Shown: positions 10,633-21,497 of the stretch, piece by piece
Layout of the letters: the number at the start of each line of letters is the position of its first letter
Numbering within the stretch: position 1 is the stretch's first letter
Assembly (NCBI GenBank): GCA_022036555.1
Contig: CM039120.1
Location: 16,880,350 to 16,944,349, forward strand
Direction of reading: 5' to 3'
Length of the DNA stretch: 64,000 bases
Origin: Microstegium vimineum
Taxonomy: Eukaryota; Streptophyta; Magnoliopsida; Poales; Poaceae
Notes under the pieces: model-generated
Seen by the model: only the letters and a program-made list of their open reading frames with translations
The model's database searches: none
What the model was told of the DNA's origin: nothing
Program-made: the position numbers and the translations under genes

Positions 10633-11632
10633 CTAGTATATTGCCCGTGCTAACGCTACGGTGACATCTAAAAAAATTATAAAACTAAAATAAATCTTAT
10701 AAAACTAAAGAATAAATAAACCAATGAAAGAATGATATATTCACATACAAATAACATTGACATTATGGTATCTATATCCAAAATAAGTTTTAAATCTTGG
10801 TGTTTCAGGCACGAAGCTATATCCATCATAACTCAAAAGCTAGCTCATTATAGAACGACCCAAAAAGAATATATGAACTTACTGGTTTTCAAATGTTCAA
10901 GAAAGGCTAGCTCATTATAGAATGACAACACCATTTGTTGCAAGATAAGCACATTTGAGTTAAGTCAGTTCAAGAAAAGCATATTTCTAAGATGATTCAA
11001 AGATTCCAAATATAATATTAGCATCTTCAATTATGTATACCGGAAGTCACTAAGAATAGAAATCTCACAGCCTTTGGTCACATAATGATAACGATACAAC
11101 TATTTGGTAAATTAAACATAAAAAAAAAGTAGCCATGGCTCCAGGGCATCCGGTGGGGGAGGCTTGTTTCTGGTTTTCACGGCGCAAAATTGACACCCCG
11201 GGTGTATGTGTCGCCAAGAAGCATGATCATTCACAGCGCCATCCCCTTCTCTGCAAGCCCTGCCACCTCCATTCCAAAAAAGCTATGGAAATGCTTGAGA
11301 AATAAATACGATTCACATGTTTCTGAACAACAAAAAAATCATATATAAGGCATATTGCACATAAAAAAAACATACCCTTTCAAAAAAAACATATAGAAGG
11401 CTACATCACATTGTGCTAGCATCGCCATTTCCATGACCAACTGATCCTGGTCAAACTTGGCAAGTAAATTTTCTAAAATATTTATCTTGTTGATTTGCTA
11501 TTGCCAATGCTAAGTTATCTACGCAACAGGTAGTTAATTGTTTTCCCACATTCATCATGCGTCACAAAGAACAGTCAATGAGTAAGCAATGTGAAAACCA
11601 CGTGTACCTCAACAAGCTTCTCCTTAGCTTCA

Positions 11633-13229
11633 CTAGTATATTGCCCGTGCTAACGCTACGGTGATATTTAGAAGAAAAAAAAACACAAATGAAACCAAAA
11701 TAGTGTATAAACTTTGGTGAATTTGAAAAATCATCTGACACGTTATAATATTAGAATGAAAAAAAAATGATTCTGATGACAAATAACCAAAAGGAACATT
11801 GAATAGCTTGTAATTAATTCCATGGACTTACAAAACTATATGACATCAAGGTCTAAACCTGTTAAGGGGGTGTTTGTTCCCCACCCAAATTATGTAATTC
11901 AGCTTATAATGAATAAACTAAAAAACATGTACATATTATGACTATACAACCCAGGCATAGAAGCAGCCTCAATCTATCACAGGTAAACACAAAAATAGGG
12001 CAATGGAGCGGTCAGGTAGCACACAAGTACACAACACCCAAAGGCAGAGGTATGGCAATGGAGGTGTGCCAGACTGGTTCTCCGACCATTCCTTATCTAA
12101 AATCCACTTAAAAAGTCAACTCAGCCTATGAATTGCATCTGATAAAAAATAATTTTCCTAATGCCAATCCAATGTGATCAGAATTTAATCACCACCTGAG
12201 TTCGGCTAGAAGTATGGTTTGCAACCTTGTATACTCTTTGATGAAGAATTAACAAAAAAATAATTATAAGTTCATTCAATTCCAGTAACAAAGAATACCA
12301 TACAATACTATTAATAATATAAAAAAAATAAGGTCCAAGAACAAGAAATAGAAGCTGCATTGTCAGAAATCACAACACATTAGTCAGATCCCAATGAGGC
12401 AATGAGACCTGTTTTGAAAAGATCGATTAAATCTGAAAAACAGTTAGTCAGAGGCCTGTAAGATTGAGGCATCTAAAACCTCTTTAGTTTGGCGCAAATG
12501 CAACATGAGTGCATGACCAAAATAAATCAAAGGGAAGAAAGATATTTCACCGTGACATAAAAACCAAACTAAAATTATAGGTTCATACAGGCTTCTTCTG
12601 CAAAAGGATTCATCTGTAAAATATCAAGCCTTAAGTAGTCCCTGAAGATTTTTGAGGCTTAAGTAACCCTTTGTTGTAGAATATAATTGGATTTTTTATG
12701 AGGACTCAAACGACATATCATTTAGCTCTTCTATTACAGCTACGCTGCATAATTTCTAGAAAGCAATTCGGAAAGTCTTGAACAATTGGAAGTTAGCCAA
12801 AGTCAATTATTTGGCGGAGTGCGGGCGACCGGCGTCGGGAAGCGTCGGCGGGGCGGCGGCCGATCCAGGAACCCTAGCAGGGGAGGAGTATGCGGTCGAT
12901 CCAACGTTTTTTTTCTTATCTCATTCGCACGGTAAAAAACAGTGAAATTAGAGGGGAAGAGGGGAGTCGAACCGCGACCCCGCGCGTGGATGGAGATGCA
13001 TGGGAGAGGAGAGGGTGAGGGAGGAAGGGGTGATCCAAAGAACATCAACCGTTGGATCTGAGTGAGTAAGAGAATGTTGAGGTTAGAGTCAATCTTGTGT
13101 GTTCGTGTTAAATGTTGGTTATTTTTTTGTGTAATTTTTGGGTGTACTTAGGAGAGCAAATGACTGTTGGGAGCATTTGTTAGTGTAGCTTTAGGATAAT
13201 TTTATCGGTGCATTATATATTGGTAGAGA
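11633..13229 (-). mobile_element. Non-autonomous Helitron (inner)
   Basis: The minus-strand 5' end TCTCTACCAATATATAATGC at 13229 is nearly identical to that of the outer element. The 3' end is the same CTAG-terminated hairpin, at 11633. It is flanked by A (11632) and T (13230). The roughly 250 bases inside the 5' end also resemble those of the outer element (a shared segment CGTTGGATCTGAGTGAG at about 13050 and 17990). 1,597 bp, no coding signal. Removing it joins two flanks into an open reading frame ending at a GT donor. Confidence 0.75.
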
Positions 13230-14414
13230 TCTATGCATTGATGAACATCATCAAAGCCCACCATCTGCTTGCTTGGTTTGCATCGCTTGTCAGCACCTGC
13301 CCGCCAGATGCCTCTGCATGAACCACATCATGAGCGGCACCAGCGAGAACCAGCGAGACCCAGAGCATGTCCACCAGCAGCCTCCCAGCAGGCTACGACG
13401 CCGACGTACTTTCATGGAGTATTATTTTACTTTGCAGGATGTTTGTAGGTTCAGTCTAAATGATAAACACAGACCTTCAGTTCAAAAAAGAAATATAATT
13501 CCAAATCATCAAGTTGTCCCTGGTCAAGTTTTGTGCCCTGATGGAATTGAAAAGAAATATCACCTTATACCATGTATGTCACCTACACAAAATTTCATCC
13601 TCCCCTGCCCCGTCCTCCCCCTCCCCTTCCCACCACTGACAGCCCCGCTCGGGATCCTGACACAGGGCGCATCAAGACATGTAATAATTATTAAGTTGAA
13701 GGTTCAATGCTGACCTTTATCCTCTCGTCACTGCTAAATCCATCAAGATGGTTCAACAATTCCAACATTGTCCTTCGCACATCTCTATCACCTCTAACTT
13801 CAGTGCAGACTGAAACAAAAAAAAGATACAAATTAATTGACAGACAAATAATAATATATAGTTACACACAGTTCCAAAAGCAAACTTGTGTTTATAAGTT
13901 AACAGTAAAAAAGCACACTGCGTCTTATCATTGCAAAGTTAGCCAAGTGTATAAAACATCAAGAGATGTACTCCGTAGCTATTAACAACTAAAGTCCATG
14001 ATTAAAGAAGCATGGCAAATATGAACAGATGTAGAAGAAATCAACATGATGCGGTACTGTCTGAATGCAAAATAGATGGTTGCCAGGTAGTTAACACCTT
14101 TTGATCAAGCAAAACAAACAGTTTACCATGCAAGTAATTATTATTGCCTTGGACTGAATTGGCAACAATTAAACAGTTGGATGCTTAGTGGTTATTTTGG
14201 AAAGGTTGTAGGAACTATTATAGTCTGGGACTGAATCAGAAGGTTTCAACGTGCCACAATGTCAGCAGCCCTGAATTAAACTATTAAAGATTGAATGAGA
14301 GGCTCAATTCTAATTACGCAAGACATTGACTTAAAGATTGAATGAGAGGCTCAGATAGGCCTCACATTTGATTTTCACTTTTTGAGTGATTGGATTGCCA
14401 ATAAAATTACATAC

Positions 14415-14633
14415 CTGAACTCGTAGGATAATCCTCACATCCTTGGTTGCCTGCCTTTGTGAGTCGATTAAATAGGAAAGCATGGTGACCACAGTGTTCT
14501 TGATGGCAAAGGTAAGCCTCAGTGTTCTCCTTCATCTTGGTCAACAGCATGGAGTTCTCCACAGCGGAGAGCTCCTCCTCCTCGCCCATGTAGTTGACCA
14601 TGATCATAAGCTTGTCGCTAGGGCCAGCGTGAC
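14415..14633 (-). pseudogene. Captured HSP70 exon fragment inside the Helitron
   Basis: Minus-strand translation gives GPSDKLMIMVNYMGEEEELS, AVENSMLLTKMKENTEAYL and then, after a frame change, IKNTVVTMLSYLIDSQRQAT and KDV. This aligns residue by residue with the ATPase-domain stretch of cytosolic HSP70 (GPGDKPMIVV.YKGEEK to DSQRQATKDAG, about residues 85-165). One frameshift and many replacements of conserved residues show that it is not functional. It is bounded by an AG acceptor-like and a GT donor-like site, so the source was probably an intron-containing or partly processed copy. HSP70 is an ATP-dependent folding chaperone; this fragment could not fold as one. Confidence 0.7.
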
Positions 14634-15489
14634 CTTGAAAAAACATATATATAGCTTCATGGATCTAACTAAACATGTAGATAAAAATATATTTCTTTCA
14701 TTGATCCGACTCATTTGTCCCAAGCCATAATAGAGAATTGCCTAACAGCTAATAAGTCATATCAAATATTTGTTGCAGCCCTGACAATTGCTCTAGCACC
14801 CTGAGAATTAATTTTCCTAGTTCAGGTGTGGATCTATAAATAAAGAGGTTTAATTACAAGTTAAAGTAGCATAAGCAAGTCATATAGCTACAAATCATGG
14901 ATAATACTATTCAGCTCTGGTAACGTGGTAATAATAAAATAAAAATACTGAATGGGCATGCCATACCTTTCCAGGTCCTTGACCTTGCTTTGATAAACTC
15001 TGAACTCTAGTGTCATACTTCATGACCTGAAGCATTCTATTTTTTCCTCCAAAAATAAACCATGTGCAAACTCATGAAGAATAATCCAAAGATAGTATAA
15101 TTCAGAGATATAGGAACAAAAACTTAGAACAAAATATGAAAGCATATTAATGAACCAAATAAAACAATAGGTTAATTTGAATTGAAGAAATACATACCAA
15201 TTGGACTGCATCATCCTTAGTTTGACAACCACAAAACCCTACAAAACCCTAATGTGTCTAGAAATACATACCTATATGATTCACTTCGTAGTTCAATCAG
15301 TGCGTTTTTTTTTCGTAAATGGCTCAACTAACTGATCAGTCTCAAAGAATTTGACCAAATTTAATGTTTTTGAGTTGCATTGGTTTGTGGTTCTTATTTG
15401 CAATGGAGTAAGGTATCATCATTAAATAGTTCTAATTCTAAGCAGAGCAAACATTTTACAGAAAATTAATTCACCAAAATTAGAAATTA

Positions 15490-15749
15490 CTCCCTCCGTC
15501 CCAAATTATAAGATGTTCCAAGAATCTTGGAAAGTCAAAGCATCTCAAGTTTGACCAACAATTATATAGAAAACTATAAATATTTATGATATTAAATAGA
15601 CATATTATGAAAATATAATTGATAACGAATCTAATAATATTTAGTTGACATCATAAATGTTATTATATTGGTATATAACTTTAGTCAAAGTTGAGATAGT
15701 TTGACTCTCCAAGATTCTTGGAACGTCTTATAATTTAGGACAGAGGGAG
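15490..15749. mobile_element. Stowaway-type MITE
   Basis: 260 bp with terminal CTCCCTCCGTCCCAAATTAT and its near-complement at the right end (...AGGACAGAGGGAG). It is flanked by TA on both sides (15488-15489 and 15750-15751), the Tc1/mariner target. Inverted subterminal sequence runs far inward. Confidence 0.9.
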
Positions 15750-17469
15750 TAGAAATTAGACTTTTGACAACATTAATTTTGTTTGGTCAAAAACAATTAA
15801 TGTATATAGCTTGTGTACAACTTTTTTTCATTTTAAAAGTTAGGCTCATTCCCATCAGCATGTATTAGGTGAGAGAATAACCTTAACAACAATATCTTAA
15901 AACCAAGCTGACATTTTATTCAGGATAATAGTTTACTGGAATGTGTAGACAAATTAGTGCAATAGAGTGCTACTGGTTCCATTGGAGCCGCTCCATCTTG
16001 AATATGTGGACGTATTGAGGAAGCACAATAGACACATCATCGACCTAAAAAAGAATGAAAGCATGAATCAGTTCTTTAGAAAAAATAACACAACCACAAG
16101 ATACAAGCAACCACAGGCAACCTATACTGTAAAAAATCATTACAATAGAGAGAAGGTTTCAAGTTTGAGCTAATTATCATACACAGTACCGAACTATCCT
16201 GCTAGTTGCATATTAGAAAAGGGAATAGACAAAATCTATTTACCTGCAGGTCATTGCACACACTGGTTGCAATATTGTAATTATTAGATAGCTCTAAATT
16301 AGCAAACAATGGGTAGGAAAATGAGGATACCACAGTACCACAGTACAACCCTGTGCAATACTATAAATATTCTTGTGTGTGGTGAATATATATATATACA
16401 ATGAAAAAAAACATCTCTGCTACTTACTGAATGTGCCCAAATAGAGATCCTTGTTCCCTTGTTCTCTTGAAACATGTTACCTTCCATCTAGAAACTGAGA
16501 AACTGGTCATGCAAACTGTTCTTCGTGAAAGATTCTATAAACCAAATATAAATTTGTATGAACAATTAGCTCAAGTTGAAAGTATAAAGCTTACTCTTTT
16601 CAATGAGCTATTGCTGAAAGAATATCATTAGTCAGTTACAAATAATTACTTTACTAAAATGACGTCGCCAAAACTACTTGCAACTCTGAATTTGGTCTTT
16701 GTATCTCTCAAATTGTTGAGAATTTGTATCTCTCTTCTCAAACAAAATAGGTAGAGCTATATACCAAGAACATTTTTTGTCAAGGCCATTTGATCCCACT
16801 ATAAATTAGTTTCGAAAATAAAGAAAGCAGCAGGGCAATTTCAACACTAAACTTGGGGGCTCTGTTTTCACTTGTGAATTAGCCCTGGAAAATAGCAGGT
16901 CGACCAAACTTTGGCCACCTTGATCTCATAGTCCACCGGCTTATGACAGTGTTAGAATTTCGGACTTTGGTGGCAAATGGGCAATGTTTATTTCAGAGCA
17001 CTCAGATCTAACACATATATAGGAAAAAATCAACAATTACGGTAGATAGCTACAAAAATCATTGGATCATAGAAAACAATACGCGATTTCGGCTAATCCC
17101 TAATCATACTCTACATCAAAATCATACCAAAAGTGGATCTGAGCAGCGAGCATTGCATAAAGCCAGATTTATCTAACAATTTAAAATGCCATTTTATGCA
17201 CCAATTGAGTTCCACCAAATCCAGCACGTCAGCGAAGAAATTCTCATACGAATTACAAACCTACCTCAACAGCATGAGAACGGAAGAGGAATTGGATGGA
17301 TCGTTACCTGAATGCCACGTTCGAGGTAGTAGAGCTCCCAGCACGCGTAGCAGGGCGGCACACGGGGAAGCCGCAGATATCGCGGGCGGTGAAGAGGTCG
17401 CCGTTTGCATCTATAAATCGAAATTATTTATAAACGGAAGCATTATACTTACAGCTTTTCTGATATCGT

Positions 17470-17890
17470 CGTTGTGCGTCCCTGGCTCCGCATAGCCTCG
17501 CGAGCAGGTGGACAGCCGTCGCGGGGTAGGTGTGCCGGTCGCGGTTGGGTTCGCCGGCTTGGGTTAGTGGGTGGCGCGGGGAGGCTGCGGCCCGAGGGCG
17601 GGAGAGCGGCGCTGGCGGGCTGGCGACGCGGCTCTGCCCCGCGGGCGCGCGCGCGACGCTGTTGGGCGGACGGCGTGGCTGTGCCCCGCGGGTGTGCGGG
17701 CGGCGCTGCTGTGCCCCGCTGGCGGGGCGGACGCGGCGGTGGCGTGCGGGCGTTGCGGCTGTGCCCCGCTGGCGGGCGGGCGCGATGCTTGCCTCTGCCC
17801 CGCGGGCGGATGGGCGGTGGAGCGCGTGCTCCCGTGCTCCAGGCGGGGCGGCTCTTTTTTTTGTTTTGTTTTGTGGTTTTGATTGACTGG
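17470..17890. repeat. GC-rich segment with repeated TGCCCCGC(G/T)GGCG units
   Basis: Extreme GC content in an otherwise AT-rich Helitron. The unit TGCCCCGC followed by GGGCG or TGGCGG occurs at least five times at 30-70 base spacing. Frames are open on both strands only because of composition, so no gene is called. Confidence 0.6.
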
Positions 17891-18370
17891 GAGGGCGACG
17901 GGCGCGGGATGCCGGGATGGTGCGCGTGGGCGGGATGGTAGGGGATGAATGAATGAGTGATGAGGAAAGATCCAGAGCACTTGCACCGTTGGATCTGAGT
18001 GAGCACATCTAAAAAGAGTTTATAGTTAATCTAGTGCGTTTATTTTGAAAGGTTTCATTTTGGTGGGGGTAATTTTGGGGTACACTTAGTGTAGTCATTG
18101 ATTGTTAGGTACGTTTTACTGTGTAGCCTTAGGGAAGTTTTATCGGTGCATTATGTATTGGTAGAGATGTGAGTAATGGAAATGGGGGAGACCTCCGGGT
18201 CGGAAAAAAAGTCCCATGTGGGATAGAGCCTTCTAACACAAAAATGTTTTGTTGTATTCTTTGTCTAACATACATATTCAAGGTCACCAAGATGTGACAG
18301 CATGTTGTATTATGTTGTATGGCTAAGCATTTTTTTAGGAAAATATAGTATGGCTAAGCATTAGTTGTAT

Positions 18371-18759
18371 GAGAGCGTATGCTATGCAAACCTACTAGCT
18401 ATGCAAACTATGCAAACTAGAATCAAAGCCACCGAATTCTAATCCGATGGATGTAGATGGAGGTGGGTAATTTTTTGCTTAACCCCTCCCACCCTCTCCT
18501 TGTCCCGACTCGCGTTACGCCGTTACGGCCTGTTCTGTCGCCCGCCCCGAGTCTCCGACTCGCGAATCGTGGCATGGACTCCCCCGGCACGGGCCGTAAC
18601 GGCGTAACGCGAGTCGGGAGAAGGAGAGGGGGGGGGGGGGCGGGGGGTTGGGGGGTTAAGCAAAAAAATTACCCACCTTCATCTACATCTATCGGATTAG
18701 AATTCTGTGGCCTTGATTCTAGTTTGCATAGTTAGTAGGTTTATATAGCATACGCTCCC
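18371..18759. mobile_element. Fold-back element with Mutator-like 9-bp target duplication
   Basis: Two arms of about 175 bases are inverted copies of each other (GAGAGCGTATGCTAT... against ...ATAGCATACGCTCCC), with a short central loop around 18555-18590. It is flanked on both sides by TAGTTGTAT (18362-18370 and 18760-18768), a perfect 9-bp duplication. The arms include the pair CGACTCGCGTTACGCCGTTA / its complement and a G-run at about 18626-18645. It has no coding capacity. Confidence 0.88.
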
Positions 18760-18768
18760 TAGTTGTAT

Positions 18769-20309
18769 AGATTAGTTACATCTAGTCTAGCTAGTCTGAG
18801 ACAGTTGTGGTGTATTGTATCTCTTTGAGCTTTTTTCAACCTGTATTTCTGTGCTCATAACTGCAGCCACCCCTGTTACGTTAGTAAACTGTCATTTGCT
18901 TTCAATAAAACCTACGATGATCTCCTTTTTTTCGTTAAAAAAATGTACTCCCACGATTCTAATTATACTTCACTCCAGTTTTGTCAAGTCATAATTTTCT
19001 TTGATCCAGTTTTCAGAAAGATATATTAGCATATACAACTTCAATGAACTATTATATATCATAAATAATTTATTGAAAATAATTCAATGAACTATTAGCT
19101 TTGTGTTTTTCCTGAAAACTTTGTCAAAATTGGAAACATTTTGACTTACAATAAACTAAAAGTGACATTCTGAAATGGATAGGTATAAATTAGTTGTCAC
19201 TATTTTAATCTCTGTACACGACAAGTGTTTGGTTGTTGAGATAGTGCTCCCCTCGTCTTGCTGAGCGAGGGGGATACTTGTTGTTGGTTAGGGGGTGAGG
19301 TTATCTTGGGGCTTTAGCTAGCGAGCTTTTTGGCTTGCTTTCTCAAACGAGAGATTAAAGTTTGCTTTCACAGGAGAGAGATCCTGGTTCACTTGGGTTG
19401 GTAAGGTAAGGATCTATTTGGTTTGAACCTAGGCAATACATGAATCTCAAACGTTCAGTTTTGGAGGCATAAGACTATCCGCACTCATCATCCTCTAAGT
19501 TCATCCTCTATCCATCCTAGTCAGTAAGATTCTTTACTCTATATATATTTCTTCCGCACCCATCATCCTCTATATCTTATACTCTATATCAACTATCAAT
19601 GGGGTCCACATGTTTATAAATAAATTTTATCTAAATATATCCATATGTGAGATCTTGTTTTGAAGGATTTATTGAAACGAATTTAATGATGCAATTGAAA
19701 TTTAATTTGATTTTTTGTTTGTGAGTTATAATATTTTTTGTTAGTTAAAAAAGTGGGGCCTGCCGCTGATTCCTCCCATGCGCGTGCGCTTTGTCGCTTG
19801 CATGCTCGCTAAGTCGCGGCAGGGTGGGTCCCTCGCCTTTAGCGGGCTCTGTCGCTTGCATGCTCGCTGAGTCGTGCAGGGTGGGTCCCTCGCCTTTAGC
19901 TGATGTCCTGGGCTCGCGCCATTCCTAGCGGACGAGCGGCCATGCGGTACTATAGCGTGGGCCGTAGCGTACTGCAGTGCAGCAGTTGCGTCCGCTATAG
20001 CAGTTGCATCCGCTATATTCTTTTCCCGGATGCTTTACAGGACGAGTGCAGCTGGTCTAAGGCTGAGATTGCTGCTGGTTGGGCTGGGCCAAAGTGTTGC
20101 TTGCACTGCCAAGGCAAAGCAAGCTAGCTAGGTGTGCCTCTTTGACGAACATGCTAGAGAATATGGTTGTGCTAAAAAAGGGGTCGAAGCTAAGCTATGA
20201 ATTTATGATTCTTGTGTTGAATCACAGCAAAAAAGATGGCCGGTAGGCAGTAGCAGGATGCCTTGAAAGGAATATTGTCTATTTCCTCTCTTTTAAGCAT
20301 GTGGAGTGG
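18769..20309. other. No gene seen
   Basis: AT-rich sequence with an imperfect duplicated segment at about 19795-19900 (GTCGCTTGCATGCTCGCT... GGGTGGGTCCCTCGCCTTTAGC occurs twice). The only ORF longer than 60 codons has no recognisable content. Confidence 0.5.
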
Positions 20310-20320
20310 AATAGGGGATA

Positions 20321-20934
20321 GAAAAAGTCTACTTAATTCCCTAACCTATTAAGGATGGTCTACTTCACCCTTGTCTATTTTACGTTTTACCCTCTGAACT
20401 TTTTAAAACCGGTCAAATTACCCCCCATGCGGTTTTGGATGGTGGTTTTGCTACAGTAACACTGGTTTTGTTTTTTATTTATTTTCGTCGAGTCTTTAAA
20501 AAATCATAGTAAATGACAGAAAAATCATAAAATAAAAAATATAATTTTGTTGGACTCCACATGAGTGTATCTACACAGTAAACATATAATATGGTATGTT
20601 TTTACAACGAATAAATCTAATTTTTTTACAGCAAAAACTTTGTACTAAAACATATCATATTATATGTTTAATGTGTAGATCTACTTATGTGGAGTCCAAC
20701 AAAATTGGATTTTTCGTTTTATGATTTTTCTATGATTTACTATAATTTTTCAAGGATTTAGCAGCAATAATAAAAAACAAAACCATTGTTAGTGTAGCAA
20801 AACCACCGTCCAAAACCACCTAGGGGGTAATTTGACCAGTTTTTGAAAGTTTAGGAGGTAAAATAAACGGTTTGATAGTTCAGGGGTGAAGTAGACCACC
20901 CTTGATAAGTTAGGGGGTTAAGTAGACTTTTTCC
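20321..20934. mobile_element. Long-terminal-inverted-repeat DNA element (Mutator-like MITE)
   Basis: 614 bp made almost entirely of two inverted arms, starting GAAAAAGTCTACTTAATTCC and ending GGTTAAGTAGACTTTTTCC. Matching inner arm blocks include TTGTTGGACTCCACATGAGT against its complement near 20675-20710. It is flanked by the direct repeat AATAGGGGATA (20310-20320 and 20935-20945), which fits a 9-11 bp Mutator-type duplication. Confidence 0.82.
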
Positions 20935-21058
20935 AATAGGGGATAAACTGAAGTGCCTAACTGAAGTGCCTGTGGCTTGTTGATGCCTTTTTTTAGAAAG
21001 GGACTGGATTTCATTAAATTAAAACCCCTTTTACAACTGAGACCTCAATATAAAATAA

Positions 21059-21297
21059 GGCCTTGTTTAGATGGCAAAAAATGTGACTGAAAATCAATGT
21101 AGCACTTTCGTTTGTATTTTGCAATTATTGTCCAACCATGGGTTAACTAGGCTCAAAAGATTCGTCTCTTAAATTTACAGATGAACTGTGCAATTAGTTA
21201 TTTTTTTACCTACATTTAATGCTCCATGCATGCATCCAAAGATTCGATGTGATGGAGAGTGAAAAAACTTGTAATTTTGTGGCGTCTAAACAAGGCA
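21059..21297. mobile_element. Tourist-like (PIF/Harbinger) MITE
   Basis: 239 bp, starting GGCCTTGTTTAGAT and ending TCTAAACAAGGCA, flanked by TAA on each side (21056-21058, 21298-21300). Both the GGCCTTGTTTAG terminus and the TWA target are typical of this MITE group in grasses. Confidence 0.85.
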
Positions 21298-21497
21298 TAA
21301 AATTACATTAAGCACATCACTAGGTTCATATACTTCATCTTCCTCGAATCTAGTTGCGTACACCTCTTCAGGAAGCTCCATCGCGACCATGAAAGTACAC
21401 CAGATCTGAACTTGAGAACCACAGTGCCAACCAACAGAAGATTCCACAAACATGGAGACCGTAAAAGAGGCACAGTATGCTCAACCACTGTAGGGAG

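Larger units (their letters stand above)
10633..18167 (-). mobile_element. Non-autonomous Helitron (outer), carrying captured fragments
   Basis: On the minus strand the 5' end reads TCTCTACCAATACATAATGC at 18167 and the 3' end closes with ACGGGCAATATACTAG at 10633. These are the hallmarks of grass Helitrons: a TC start, a CTAG end, and a CCGT...ACGG hairpin just before it. It sits between A (10632) and T (18168), the expected A/T target. No Rep/helicase ORF is visible. It contains an HSP70 pseudo-exon, a Stowaway MITE, a GC-rich segment and a second Helitron. The pairing of this 5' end with this 3' end assumes simple nesting. Confidence 0.72.

Noticed and set aside
17424..18008. Up to 194-codon ORFs on both strands
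   Set aside because: They arise from GC-rich repeats in the Helitron, and opposite frames are equally open.
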